Source: Chlorocebus sabaeus
Lineage: Eukaryota > Chordata > Mammalia > Primates > Cercopithecidae
Reading direction: 5' to 3'
NCBI RefSeq assembly: GCF_047675955.1
Contig: NC_132927.1
Span: 64,399,702-64,463,701, forward strand
Length of the DNA stretch: 64,000 nt
Each line of letters opens with the position of its first letter. Position 1 is the stretch's first letter. The translations under genes and the position numbers were made by a program. This document shows, piece after piece, positions 1-10,432 of this stretch. The notes beneath the pieces were generated by a model that did not search any database, was not told where the DNA came from, and was given only the letters and a program-made list of their open reading frames with translations.

Positions 1-640
1 TCATTTCTGGGTCTGTTTTACAGACTAGGTTTTTTTCCTTGTTATGGGCCATGTTTTCCTCTTCTGAAAATAATTAGTAATTTTTGATTAGTTGATCAAC
101 ATAAATTTTAGATTTTGAGGTGTGATATTTTGTTTTATTGCTTAATATTGTATTGGACCTTATTCTGGTTTGCACTTACTTTAAATCAATTTGATCTTTT
201 TCAGAGTTGCTATCATGCAATGTTAAGGTTAATCCAGAGTAGCCACTATTTTAGAGCTAATTCATCCCACTACTAATAATACACCCTTCTGAGGATTCTA
301 TCCAATGTCCCCATGTATTATGATATCTTTCCATTCTCAGTCATAGCAACATAAGCTTTTCTTCACTATGTGTGAATTCTAGAAATTAGTTAGTGTTTTC
401 CAGTGTTTTTTTTTCTTGGCCTAGCGTAATTTCCTCTGCACTTAGGTGCAGATTAATACTCAACCAAAGATACAAGGGGACATCTCTACAGATCTCTGGA
501 GCTCTCTATTGCTATTCCTCATCTCCAGGTTCTAGCCTCATTGGATTCCCAAATTCTTAGCCCTGTCTCCTTCACTCAGCAAGATAACCAGTATTTGGGT
601 TTGAGTTCCTCCATCCCGTGCTGCAATCTAGAAACTGTAT
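1..640 (-). repeat. Ancient interspersed repeat, probably L1M/HAL1-type
   Basis: The T-rich opening phrase and the later stretch around 235-330 resemble, by eye, an old and very common antisense L1M/HAL1-type sequence. There is no usable reading frame. The family is uncertain and the boundaries are approximate; the left edge runs off the window. Confidence 0.35.
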
Positions 641-859
641 CTAGAAATTAAACTGAAATGATTATAGGGCTTACTTTATTTGTTTCTTTTTTCTCTTTTT
701 TCTTGGAAGTTCAAGTCCAGTGTTGCCTGTTTCCCATTGTCATAAATTATTGTATCATAGAGTTTGTCTTCATTTTTAGTTGCTTGAAGTGGGAGGGTAA
801 ATTAAATCTGTTATCCCGTCATGACTGGAAGCAGGAGTCCAGTTAGGAGTCCAGTTTTG

Positions 860-1010
860 CCTGTTTTTGAACTTTATAGAAATGGATCTTTGCAGTATGT
901 TTTCTTTTGCCTCTGGCTTTTCTTGCTAAACATGATGTTTGTGAGTGCTAATCATGTTGTTTCAGGCGGCATTAGTACATTCATTTTTACTGCTGTTTTG
1001 TATTCACAGT
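860..1010 (-). repeat. Old L1 (L1M-like) fragment, antisense
   Basis: The phrase starting near 'gaactttatagaaatgga' and running through 'catgatgtttgtgag' to 'acattcatttttactgctg' resembles an old L1M antisense segment. It is strongly diverged. The sequence between 640 and 860, and from 1010 to 1125, shows nothing I can name; the latter begins with a generic 'caacaaatatttatt' phrase seen in many old repeats. Confidence 0.45.
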
Positions 1011-1125
1011 TCAACAAATATTTATTATCTTTTGCTATGTGTGCTAGGAACAGTGTCAAGTTCTAAGGATACAAGTTTTATCAAGATAGGCATAATTCTC
1101 ACTCTCAAGAAATGTATAATCTAGT

Positions 1126-1345
1126 GCAGGATTCAGCAATCTATAGCTCATGGGCCAAATGCAGCCTGCTACCTGTTTATTCAGTAAAGTTTTATAGGAA
1201 CACAGCCACGATCATTCATTAATGTATTGTCTATGACTGCTTTCATGCTACAGTGACAGAATTGAATAGTTGTGACAGGAACAATATGGCTCACAAAGTC
1301 AAATATATTTACTTTCTGGCTGTAAACAGGAAAAGTTTGCTACCT
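1126..1345 (+). mobile_element. hAT-Charlie-type nonautonomous DNA transposon, nearly full length
   Basis: A roughly 220-bp element has ends that approximate the inverted repeat 'caggggtcggcaaact'. The left end reads as a decayed 'gattcagcaat' and the right end as 'aagtttgctacctg'. The interior keeps the family phrases 'gggccaaatgcagcc', 'ataggaacacagccac' and 'tatttactttctggct'. It encodes nothing. I recognise the family as hAT-like but will not name the exact MER/Charlie subfamily. Fragments of the same family occur at 4826-4902 and 13866-13902. Confidence 0.65.
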
Positions 1346-1691
1346 GTATTTGTATGTTTTCATGCTGCTCATAAAGACATCCTTGAGACTGGGCAATTTT
1401 CAAAAGAAAGAGGTTTATTGCACTTGCAGTTCCACGTGACTGGGGAAGCCACACAATCATGGTGCAAGGTGAAAGACATGTCTCACATGGCAGCAGATAA
1501 GAGAAGAGAGCTTGTGCAGGGAAAGTCCCGTTTTTAATATAACCACCAGATCTCGTGAGACTTGTTCACTATCACAAGAACAGCACAGGAAAGCCCTCCC
1601 TTTGTGATTCAATTACCTCCCACCAAGTCTTTCCCACAACACATGGGAATTCAAGATGAGATTTGGCAGGGTACATAGCCAAACCATATCA
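1345..1691 (-). mobile_element. MaLR LTR (THE1/MST type), antisense
   Basis: Read on the minus strand the element starts with TGATATGG (plus strand ccatatca, ending at 1691) and keeps the phrases for 'ctcccaccaagtctttccc', 'cagatctcgtgagacttgtt' and 'gagactgggcaattt'. It is a solo LTR with no internal region beside it. A better preserved relative in the same orientation lies at 22708-23050. Confidence 0.9.
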
Positions 1692-1949
1692 CTACCCCTT
1701 ATCTAATAAATAATATTAGTAACTTCTTGCTATAATAGAGTACAAATGTGGACAGACACTGTGGCTTAGAAAGAATAAATTACTTACTTAAAATTCTTGT
1801 AACTTAAACCTAGATCTGTCCAGCAGTGTGCTGGTAACTGTTCTCCAAAAAATTGTGTATATCATGCATTGTATCTTTATTACAAATTATAAAAGATAGG
1901 TACACCAAAATTTATAAATAATAGAAGTACAATATTCTTTTTAACAGCT

Positions 1950-2819
1950 TTATACAGCACTTCTTTTGCTGTATCCCATCGGTTTCTGCAAGTTGTGTTT
2001 TGATTTTCACTTGTTTCAAGAAATTTGTTTATTTCTTCCTTAGTTTCTTCCTTGACCCGAAGGTTATTCAGGAGCATGTTGTTTACTTTCTATGTATTTG
2101 TACAGTTTCCAAAGTTCTTTTGTTATTGTTTTCTAGTTTTATCCCACTGGAGTCTGAAAAGATATCTGATGTATTTCAGGTTCTAAAATTTGTTGAGAAT
2201 TGTTTTGTATCCTAACATGGTCTATTCTGGAGAATGTTCCATGTGCTGATGAGAATAAAGTGTATTCTATAGCTGTTAAATGAAATGTTCTGTAAATGTC
2301 TCTTAGGTCCATTTGGTCTAACGTGCACTCTAAATCAACTATTTCTTTGTTAATGCTCTGTCTACATTATTTGTCCAATGCTGAAGATGGGTTGTTGAAA
2401 TTGCCAACAGTTATTATATTGGAGTCTATCTCTTTCTTTGTATCTAGTAATATTTGCTTTATATGTCTGGGTGCTCCCACATTGGGTGCATATATGTTTA
2501 GAATTGTTATATCTTCTTGCTGAAGTGATCCTCTTGTCATTATATAATGACATTCTTTGTCTCTTTGTATGGTTTTTGACTTAAAGTCTGTTTTATCTGA
2601 TATAACTACTGCTTGCTTTTGGTTTTCATTTGCATGAAATATCTTTTTCCATCCCTTTCCTTTTAGTTTCTATGTGTACTTACAAGTGAAATGAGTTTCT
2701 TGTAGGCAGCATATATTTGGGTCATTCTTTTATTTATTCCAGTCTATATATTTTAAGAGGAAAGTTTAATCCATTTATATTTAAAGTTAGTATTGATATG
2801 TGAGAGCTTATTCCTGTCA
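1950..2819 (-). pseudogene. L1 ORF2 endonuclease-domain remnant
   Basis: The minus-strand reading resembles the L1 ORF2 N-terminal apurinic/apyrimidinic-type endonuclease in broken pieces. Near 2030-2077 the frame keeps the linker that follows the endonuclease, with a 'NKFLET' phrase and then 'WDTAKEVL'. Just after this point L1 similarity ends. The start codon region lies near 2817. The fragment is inactive: it is frameshifted and lacks the rest of ORF2. Assignment rests on order and phrase matches to the complete L1 at 14.5-20.6 kb in this same window. Confidence 0.75.
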
Positions 2820-2999
2820 TTTTATCAATTGATTTCTAGTTGTTTTGTATATCATTTTTGTCTTTCCTTATCTCTTGTCATTATGGTTTGCTGACACTCT
2901 ATAATTATAACATTTAAGTTTTTTCTCCTCCTTGCTTATGTGTTTGCCCTACTGGTGGTTTTTATATTTTTGTATGTTTTCATGATGACAGTTATCATT

Positions 3000-3850
3000 C
3001 TTTTGCTTCTAATATAGAACTTCCTTAAGCATTTCTTGTACATCCAGGCTAGCAGTGATGAATTCCCTCAGCTTTCACTTGTCTGGAAAATACTTTATTT
3101 CTCTTTCGTTTACGACATATAACTTTGCTGGGTAGTGTCCTTGGCTGACAATTTTTCCCTTTTAACAGTTTGAATACATCATCTCATTCTCTCCTGGCCT
3201 GTAAGGTTTCTGTGGAGAAATTCACCATTCGTCTGATAGGAGTTTTCTTCAATAAGTGACTAAAGCTTTTCTCTTGCTATTTTTTAGAATTTTCTCTTTG
3301 TCTTTAACTTTTGACAGTTTGACTATAATGTGCTGTGGAGAAGACCTTTTAGAACTGTATCTAATTAAAGAACTTTGGGCCTCCTGTATCTGGATGTCTA
3401 AATCTCCTGCTAGACTTGAGAAGTTTTCATCTATTATTTCGTTACATAGTTTTCCTAACCCTTTAGTTTCCACTTCAGCCTCCAGGTCACCAAAAATTTG
3501 AATCTTTGTTTGCTTTATAGTGTCCCATATGTCACATAGGGTTTGCTTGTTATTTTTTAATCTTTTTTATTGTTTTTGTCTGACTGGGTTATTACAAAAG
3601 ATCTGTCTTCAAGCCTTTGAGTGTACTTTTATTTTATTCAATGCATTCTTTAGTTCCAGAATTTGTTTGGTTCTTTTTTGATGTCTATCTCATTGACAAA
3701 CTTCTCATTCATATCCTGAATTGTTTTTCTGATTTCTTGGTATTATTCTTCAGTATTTTGTTGTATCTCACTGAGATTCTTTAGTACCCATTTTGAATTA
3801 TTTATTTTCTGGGATTTTATACATTTATTTTTTATTGGGATCTGTTACTG
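3000..3850 (-). pseudogene. L1 ORF1 remnant
   Basis: Minus-strand reading from about 3473 to 3249 gives a 74-codon open piece. It matches the central RNA-binding part of L1 ORF1p, with phrases such as 'DIQIQEAQ', 'SPQHIIVKLSKVKDKEKIL' and a lysine-rich end. These are the counterparts of phrases in the intact ORF1 at 18577-19593. ORF1p normally trimerises through a coiled coil and coats L1 RNA in the cytoplasm. This copy is interrupted on both sides and cannot give a full protein. Confidence 0.75.
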
Positions 3851-4715
3851 GAGAATTATTGTGCTCCTTTGGAGGTGTCATATTTCCTTGCTTTTTCATG
3901 TTTCCTGTGTCCTTACATTAATATCTACACATGTTGTATAACAGTCCCTTCTAATTTTTGAATTTGCTTTCATAGAGAAGAACATTTTCCTGGAGATATA
4001 TCTGTGGTACTGGTTGGGTAGGACACTTTGGCTTTGATTCTGAATGTGTACAGCAGTGCAGTATTTGTTTGATTTCTTCAGCTATAAATAGCATTAGTGG
4101 TGGCTGTTATTTCCTTGGTAACTTAAGGTACAGTTGTTAGTAGAGGCTACAGTGAAATTTTGTTGAGGACTGGGATGCCAAGTCAGATAGTCTTTGAGTT
4201 TCATTAGTGGCAACGGTGGACTAAGCGTGGCTATCCTTGGGCCCCAGGGTGGCATACACTAGCAATGGTGTTAGTGGTTCCAGGCAGGCCCATTCTTGGG
4301 TCTCCAGGTGTCTTGCTCAGGTGCCAGGAATGGCAGTGGTGGGCCAAGTGGTTGGGTGGTTTATCAAGCCCCTGGGCAGTGGGCATACTATGGGAAATGG
4401 CAGTAGCAGTGGTGGTACAACCCTCTGGGACCCAACCAGTCTGTGCCATTGTTGTGATGGCTGCAACAGACTGGGCAGGCCAGTCACCAAACACACAGGT
4501 AGTGTATGTGGGTGGATGTCAGCTGTGGTGGTAGTGGCGGTTTGAGTGGGCACAACTTCAGACTCCCCCACTACCCAGGAGGAGTGTTCAGGTGTCAACA
4601 GTGTTGGACTGAGCTGGGTGATCCCAAGACCCTTGTACTATATGTTTGGGTATGAGATGGTGGGAGAACTGGGCTAGCAGTATGGTTACTGGTTACTAAG
4701 GCAGTAACCATAAAC

Positions 4716-4822
4716 ACTAAATAAATAACATATAGTTATTTATTTAACATAACATAACATAATAAATAAATAACATAACATAATAAATAAATAACATAAC
4801 ATAAACAATAAATAAATAAAAG
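4716..4822. repeat. AT-rich minisatellite, 'aacataacataataaataaat'-like units
   Basis: About four irregular copies of a 20-26 bp unit, built from 'ataac' and 'aataaat', sit between the end of the old L1 5' UTR and a hAT fragment. It may have grown from an A-rich tail. Confidence 0.8.
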
Positions 4823-4825
4823 GAA

Positions 4826-4902
4826 GTGACTGTGTTCCAGTAAGTAAGACTTAATTTACAACAGGTGGCAGGTCTGCAGGCTACAGTTTGCCAATCCCTG
4901 GT
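4826..4902 (-). mobile_element. hAT-Charlie-type fragment, one end only
   Basis: The phrase 'ctacagtttgccaatccctg' is the outer terminus of the family seen at 1126-1345, in the opposite orientation. It is preceded by 'gtgttccagtaagtaagac', the family's 'gtgttccaataaaac' phrase. The other end is missing. Confidence 0.6.
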
Positions 4903-5520
4903 CTAGACAATCAACAAAATAAATCAAGACCTAACTTTAAATGTTTACCAGTTTCTGGGATATAAATACTCCCACCAATGCTTCAGGGATTTCAAGCTAT
5001 CAACATGACATCACTGAAAACAGAATTATCAAGAGAGGCACAGTAGCAAACCATTATACAGCATTCTCATCATACTGATATGAGGGATATAAATAACTTC
5101 AACAACAAAGATAATAGAAAATCGAGATAAAACAACTAGGAAACAATAAGTTTATAGTATTTCAGACTTTTGTTTTTAATGTAATTTATTTAATTGTAAG
5201 TTTATGTAGTTTAATTTTTCTAATGCTGTGTTTAACAACTAGCTCTCAAAGTTCCTGAAAATTTAGCAATCAGCTCTAGTAGCTGATACAGAGCAGTGCT
5301 AGGACATTACTGGATCTGTCTGATTCCACAAACTGAGGTTTTAACTACTGATGTAATTAAGAGCTAAAACATGAGGGAAAAAAAAGTGCAAAAGGTCACA
5401 TAAGCCTTCAATCTTGCCTTTACCCTCTTCATACAAGATCTGACTCCATCAGTGATTCTCCCTCTGTCCCTGGACTGTTTTGCATTGCTGGTTCCTCCTT
5501 CCCTGGTTTCTCACCCTCTA
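4903..5520. other. Unassigned sequence
   Basis: AT-rich sequence with no reading frame of note and no repeat that I recognise. It contains short direct phrases only. Confidence 0.5.
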
Positions 5521-5524
5521 CCCA

Positions 5525-5935
5525 TGCACATTTTCAAAGCTACACCACACTAGAACATTTCCCTAATATCTGTTAAATTCAATCTTCCCTCTCCATTTCT
5601 ACTAACACTAATCTAGATAGAGTCCTCATATTGTTCCAAAATTATTTCAATGAGTTCTCAATTGACATCAGGTTTCAGCTTTCCAATCCATCTTCCATAC
5701 TGCACTACTGACTTCTGAAGATATTCTATTCCCTGATTGTTAAGCACCTGCTTTAAAAACAAACAAACAAAACAAAAAATGTAACCTTCAAGCTCCCCAA
5801 TATCTATGATGTTGATTCGCTATTCTCTATCCTGGCATTCAGAGTCCTTCAGGATGCACGTCCAATCACCTTTACCATGATAATTTTTGAAACTTAATTT
5901 CAAGCCAGATCCACCTAACAGTCTAAGACAGGTGA
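5525..5935 (+). repeat. L2 (CR1-like LINE) fragment, sense
   Basis: The phrases 'cctggcattcagagtccttcag' (around 5832) and the pyrimidine-rich run upstream match the 3' third of L2. An A-rich insertion, 'aaaacaaacaaacaaaac', interrupts it at about 5754-5775. It is old and non-coding. From 5936 to 6450 I see nothing that I can name. Confidence 0.55.
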
Positions 5936-6453
5936 TCCTCTCTATTCTACAAGGTCCCAAGGGGTCACAGGTATCCTCCATCTTGTTGCTCAGTCATCTT
6001 CTAAGGGTATGATCAAAGCTTTTCTATGATCCAAACTTGTTTGCTACCATGTCTGCCTTCCAACTGACAAGAAGGAGAAAATGAGGACATAGAGAACAAG
6101 TAATTTCCTTGAATGGAGGTGACACAGAAATTGTACATATTCCTCTTATTCACATTTTATCAGGACATCTTATTCACATGGTCACATCTAACTTCAAGTG
6201 AAGCTAAGAAATACAACCTCCATCTGTGCATGCATTGTTCCTCCAAAATTCAAGGATGGGAGAGTGGCATGGTATTCTATTAATGAAAGGAAGATAAAAT
6301 AATCAAGTATTGAAAGTATAGTACTTAAGATATGAAATCCATGGAATATATAAGGTATCTATCTTCCTGCATCATTATTGATGATCTTTGTTCTAGCTAT
6401 TCTCTCTAAAGATAATGTATAAGGAAAAAGAAAATTTTTCTCTATTTCCATCG

Positions 6454-6577
6454 AGCTAATAAAAGTTTTGATTGTATAATACCAAATAACATTTTAAGTG
6501 GCTAAAGATATTGTACTTTCCAGTTCATAACTATAAATCACATATATTTATCTAATTAATTTACCTGAGGTTATTAT
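6454..6577 (+). repeat. Inverted duplication, arm 1 (124 bp)
   Basis: This segment, from 'agctaataaaagttttgat' to 'cctgaggttattat', reappears as its reverse complement at 7233-7356. By eye there are about four mismatches. The arms are separated by roughly 655 bp that include a MADE1 element and L2 sequence. No transposon family is recognised in the arm itself. Confidence 0.9.
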
Positions 6578-6903
6578 GAAATCCACTGTCGACTACAATA
6601 TTCAGACTTAAATGTCCTCAGTAATTCAACAACATGGTTTTCGGGAGTAACTTTAAAATTGTAACCTAAAATATCTTAATACATGTTGATTATATATATA
6701 TATAACTATTTGATGCGAATTCCTTATTTATTCACGAGAATTTGATGAGCACCTACAAGGTGACAGTTACTCTAAGTGATGTGAAGGAAGCAGATGAATA
6801 AGACATGCCCTCTCTCCTTTCAATTTCCACTTCTAATTCCCCAGTCCAGGCCCTGGGCACTCATACCAGGAAGATTGCAATTGCCTTCCAATTTGGGTGT
6901 CGG
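6578..6903. other. Spacer between the inverted arms, unassigned part
   Basis: Contains a short (TA)n run at about 6690-6706 and otherwise nothing I recognise. The last part may be L2. Confidence 0.4.
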
Positions 6904-6987
6904 AGGTTGGTGCACAAGTAATTGCAGTTTGCAGTTTTTGCCATTACCTTTAATGTCAAAAACTGCAATAGCTTTTGCACCAACTTA
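6904..6987. mobile_element. MADE1: MADE1 mariner-derived palindromic MITE (miR-548-family source type)
   Basis: An approximately 84-bp near-perfect palindrome runs from 'gaggttggtgcacaagtaat' to 'ttgcaccaacttaa'. The central 'gtttttgccattacctttaat' and the long stem are diagnostic of MADE1, the nonautonomous partner of Hsmar1. MADE1 hairpins gave rise to the primate miR-548 genes, so this copy could fold into a precursor-like hairpin if transcribed. A repeated 'gcagttt' (about 6921-6934) makes one arm slightly longer. No transcription evidence can be drawn from sequence alone. Confidence 0.92.
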
Positions 6988-7199
6988 ATAACACCACTTC
7001 TTACTCTCTTTATCTCACCCTATATGCGATCTGGTCAATATTCCTAAAACACAACTTTCATATATCACTTCCATGTTCAAATACTTCAACGTCTCCCTAT
7101 ATTACAATAAAGCACAAATGTCTTAGCCTGGCATTCAAAGTCCTCAACAGTGAAGCTCCTTTCCAATCTCATCTCCCACTTCACGCATTTTGATTCCAA
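6988..7199 (+). repeat. L2 fragment, sense
   Basis: 'cttagcctggcattcaaagt' followed by 'ccaatctcatctcccacttc' is the conserved L2 3' region, in the same orientation as 5525-5935. The L2 is interrupted after about 7199 by the inverted copy and seems to resume near 7361. Confidence 0.75.
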
Positions 7200-7202
7200 A
7201 AT

Positions 7203-7356
7203 TTACCTCAGGTAAATAATAACCTCAGGTAAATAATAACCTCAGGTAAATTAATTAGAGAATTATATGTGATTTATTGTTATGAACTAGAAAGTACAAT
7301 ATCTTTAGCCACTTAAAATGTTATTTGGTATTATACAATCAAAACTTTTATTAGCT
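7203..7356 (-). repeat. Inverted duplication, arm 2, with 17-bp triplication
   Basis: 7233-7356 is the reverse complement of 6454-6577. At its left edge the 17-bp unit 'aacctcaggtaaataat' occurs three times in tandem (about 7203-7250); arm 1 has one copy. The segment interrupts L2 sequence, so arm 2 is probably the derived copy and arm 1 the source. Confidence 0.9.
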
Positions 7357-7360
7357 AGTC

Positions 7361-7570
7361 CTTGACCATAAATATGTCTTTGGAATTGGTGCCACCTTCC
7401 TTCTGATCATCTCCTTGCCTGGAGTACAGTACTCTGCAGCCAAAGAATCCTCCCCATCCTTCTAGGTCAAAGCTTTATTCAAGCTTCTCATCTTACCTTG
7501 CCTGTCTATAAGGATCTCTCTAGCTTCTGACTTCCTGTCATTTGATCCCTACTATCATCTGTGCTATGCA
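7361..7570 (+). repeat. L2 fragment, sense (continuation)
   Basis: The phrases 'ctccttgcctggagtacagt' and 'ccatccttctaggtcaaagc' match the L2 segment that follows the part at 6988-7199, so the two pieces are likely one L2 split by the inverted duplication. Confidence 0.55.
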
Positions 7571-8188
7571 TGGAAAAATTAGCTTGGACTATTAACTGTA
7601 TCAACTGTATTAGTCAGGACTCTGTTGAAAATACAACTCAAGCAAGTTTTGACAAAGAAGAATGCTATTTGTGGAAGGAATATTGGGTAATTTACATTAC
7701 TAGAGGATTCAATATTCAAATGGCAAGGTCGGGGTGAAGCTGAGCTTCAAAAACAATTTAAACTGAGTATTTCCTGGGCTCTTCTCTGTATCTTGTCTGT
7801 GCTTCTTATGGATGGGCTTGGTTTCCTGTCAAAGCAGATGGCTTCCTCCATGTGCCAGAAAATAGGGCATCCAGCAACTGTTGAATATCCCACCTAGTAA
7901 TGTCTCCTTCGCCCAGACTAGAAAAACAAAGTTATTTTTGTATACTTCCAGCTGGAAAAATCCTGGGGAAGGCTTCAAATTGGCCTGACAAAGGTCAGGT
8001 CTCCATTCCTGAATCACTCAGCTGCAGCCAAAGGAGCGGTGTTACTAAGTATACATGTGCCACGGATAAACCATCTCCTATAGAGTAAGAGTTTTTCCCA
8101 GAGTAAAAGGATTATTTATGAATGAGACACTAATTCCAAAGTGCGTCTTGTACATTCTAACCCTTGTTTTCCTAGCATTAAATGCATG
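7571..8188. other. Unassigned sequence
   Basis: A 'gtattagtcaggactctgttg' phrase near 7609 resembles the edge of an old primate repeat, but I cannot follow it further. No convincing reading frame. Confidence 0.4.
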
Positions 8189-8206
8189 TTCACACACACA
8201 CACACT
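8189..8206. repeat. (CA)n microsatellite, short
   Basis: A simple 'cacacacacacacacac' run. From 8207 to 9811 I see no repeat family and no coding signal. Confidence 0.8.
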
Positions 8207-9811
8207 CAAGCACACTGATTTCAGGAGACCTGAGTGCCATTGCCTTAAATGAGGAGGCCAGAGCTCTCACTGAAGTGCGCGCAAATACAAATACATCCTC
8301 TGGAGCGGAGGTAGTTATCAGGATGTTCCACAATGCCCCAGTGCCATTCCTGTGATGCCATGTGTCACTTTCCTCAGATCCCTGAGAACACAGCCACTGC
8401 TGCACACTCCTGCTTCCTCAATCTCTGCGCCCCCTACTCCTATAAAGCTCTAGGACCTTATCCCAAGAGCCTTATTGGGATCATGACTGTCTTTGTTTTC
8501 ATGCTATCCAGAGCTGCTGGATAACCCTCATTTCATCTCCAGGTCTGATCTCCAAGCTGCCCATGCCCTGTGAGACTGATCTGGATGGACTGAAGAACAG
8601 GATTGCCTTTCCTTCTAGCTTCTAGTTTATTACAGTTAATGGGGGAGGCCTGCAGAAGACCAGATAAATAAAGAGAAGTCAAGTCAGAGTATCTGTTCCC
8701 CAGCTCCGTTCCCATGGGATTGCCATAGGCTGACTGCATTTGTTGACTGAAGGACGCAGTTCGTTTCTGTCCACAAAACCTCTCTCTCTTCAAGTTCCAC
8801 TAACCTGTCATAGTTCTATTCTCCGTTTCCCAACTCTTGTCTTGGGTCATGCTATGTAACAAAGCTAGAATAATATAGTAGCTTTTGGCAATTCCGCTCC
8901 AGGTGGTAGGGGAATCAAAGACTCTTTGACCATAATTCATTGGAATTATTAAAAGAGGAGGTTCATGTTGGCAATGTCAAAGGGCTGCTTATCTTATAGT
9001 TCTACCCAAAGGACCGAAAGAGCTCACTTCCTGCTTCACAACCAATCACCATCACCATTTCATTCTCATCCAGAAGAGAATCAAGTAGAACTGAATGACT
9101 AGCCTGTGACTGAGAAGAAGACAGGGTAGTTTCCTGGAACTAAGGAGACTAGTAAGGGAGCAGCAAAGGTATAAAGATGAGGGTGTTTTTCCCAATACAC
9201 TTCAAAGGGAATGAAGATCAGAGACTGCCTATTGGACTGAGTACATAGGACTCAGGACCATGGAGGAGTCTGGGATGAATTGGATAGAACAGGAACCACT
9301 TGAAAATCCTCCCTCTCAGCATAGACCAGGAATAGACTCAAGAATGAGACTTGTACCTAAAGTGCTCTTTCGAATATTTTTCTGAACTCTTGTGTTATGA
9401 TTGACCTGCAAGGAGTTGAGGCTGTTTAATAATGTAGTATTCCAATTCTCCTTTCCATTGTGAAGGACCTAAAGCTCAGTTAAATAATGTTGAGTCCAGG
9501 GTTAGTGGACTCATTTCCCAGAGCTGTGGCCACTAACCTTACAGAAAAGTAGCCCATCCCTGAATTTTTAGGCCATTAAAAAATAAATAAGGGACTTCTA
9601 AAATTAATCTCTTTGCATTTTGCTTCATTTCAATTGAATGCTACTAGAGTCATTACAATGATGACTCAAGAGACCCACAGTGTGACTGAAACATGGACAG
9701 TTGTGTTTTTCTCTGTAAAGACCATTATCCCAGGTGGAATAAAATAGAAAGTTAACAAACCAACAAACCAGTTGCAGAAGTGACTCTTTCTTGAAAGCGA
9801 AGAGGCATATA

Positions 9812-10432
9812 TTCATTTTTCTACTGCTGCTGCAATAAATTACCACCAATTCAGTGGCTTAACACTACACAAATTTATTATTTCACAAGTCTGTCGTTCA
9901 GAAAACTCACTGTTCTGTAGGATGGGCTCGGCTGGTTTCTTTCCTCCCAATCTCAAGGCCAAAATCAAGGCACTGCCTGGCCTTCGCTCTTCTGTGGAGG
10001 CTCTGGGAGAGAACACGCTGCCAGGCCCACGCAGGTTGCTGGCAGAGTTCGGCTCCTTTCAGCAGTGGCACTGAGGTTCCCACTTCCTTGCTGGCTGTCA
10101 GTCAGAGGTTGTTATCTGCTCCAAGAGCCTTGATTCTGGATGCTGTCTTCATATTTAAAGCCAACAACAGTGAGTAAAATGCTTCTTATGCTTCAACCCC
10201 CTCTATCTTCTAATACATCCTCTGTCCCAAGCTAGGGAAAGTTCATTTCTTTTAAAGGCTCATGGGATAAGTTTGGGCCCACCTGAATAATCAAAGATAG
10301 TCCCCCTATTTTAAGGTTCATAACCTTAATTACATCAGCAAAATCCCCTTTACCATGTAATGTAACATATTCAGTTTCCAGGGATTAGAGCATGGACATA
10401 TTTAGGGGTCATCCTGCCCACTGCAAAAGACA
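9812..10432 (-). mobile_element. MLT1-like MaLR LTR, antisense, old
   Basis: The series 'tactgctgctgcaataaatt', 'ccaattcagtggcttaacac', 'gggcccacctgaataatcaa', 'ctattttaaggttcataacc' and 'catgtaatgtaacatattca' follows the antisense order of the MLT1 group, ending near 'gtcatcctgcccactgca'. It is diverged and may be a composite, since it is longer than a simple LTR of that group. Confidence 0.65.

Larger units (their letters stand above)
1935..4690 (-). mobile_element. Old antisense L1 (L1PB/L1MA-like) lacking its 3' part
   Basis: On the minus strand the order is 5' UTR (about 4690-3850), ORF1 remnant (about 3850-3000), then the ORF2 endonuclease region (about 2819-1950). There L1 similarity stops, just after the endonuclease domain. 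Reverse transcriptase, the C-terminal domain and the 3' UTR are absent. This is the opposite of the usual 5' truncation. The left flank, 1692-1934, is AT-rich and not recognisably L1. Both ORFs are riddled with stops and frameshifts. Confidence 0.8.

Noticed and set aside
4231..4598. Several overlapping frames of 87-102 codons
   Set aside because: They fall in the 5' UTR of an old L1 with repetitive 'ggtggt' sequence; no family resemblance.
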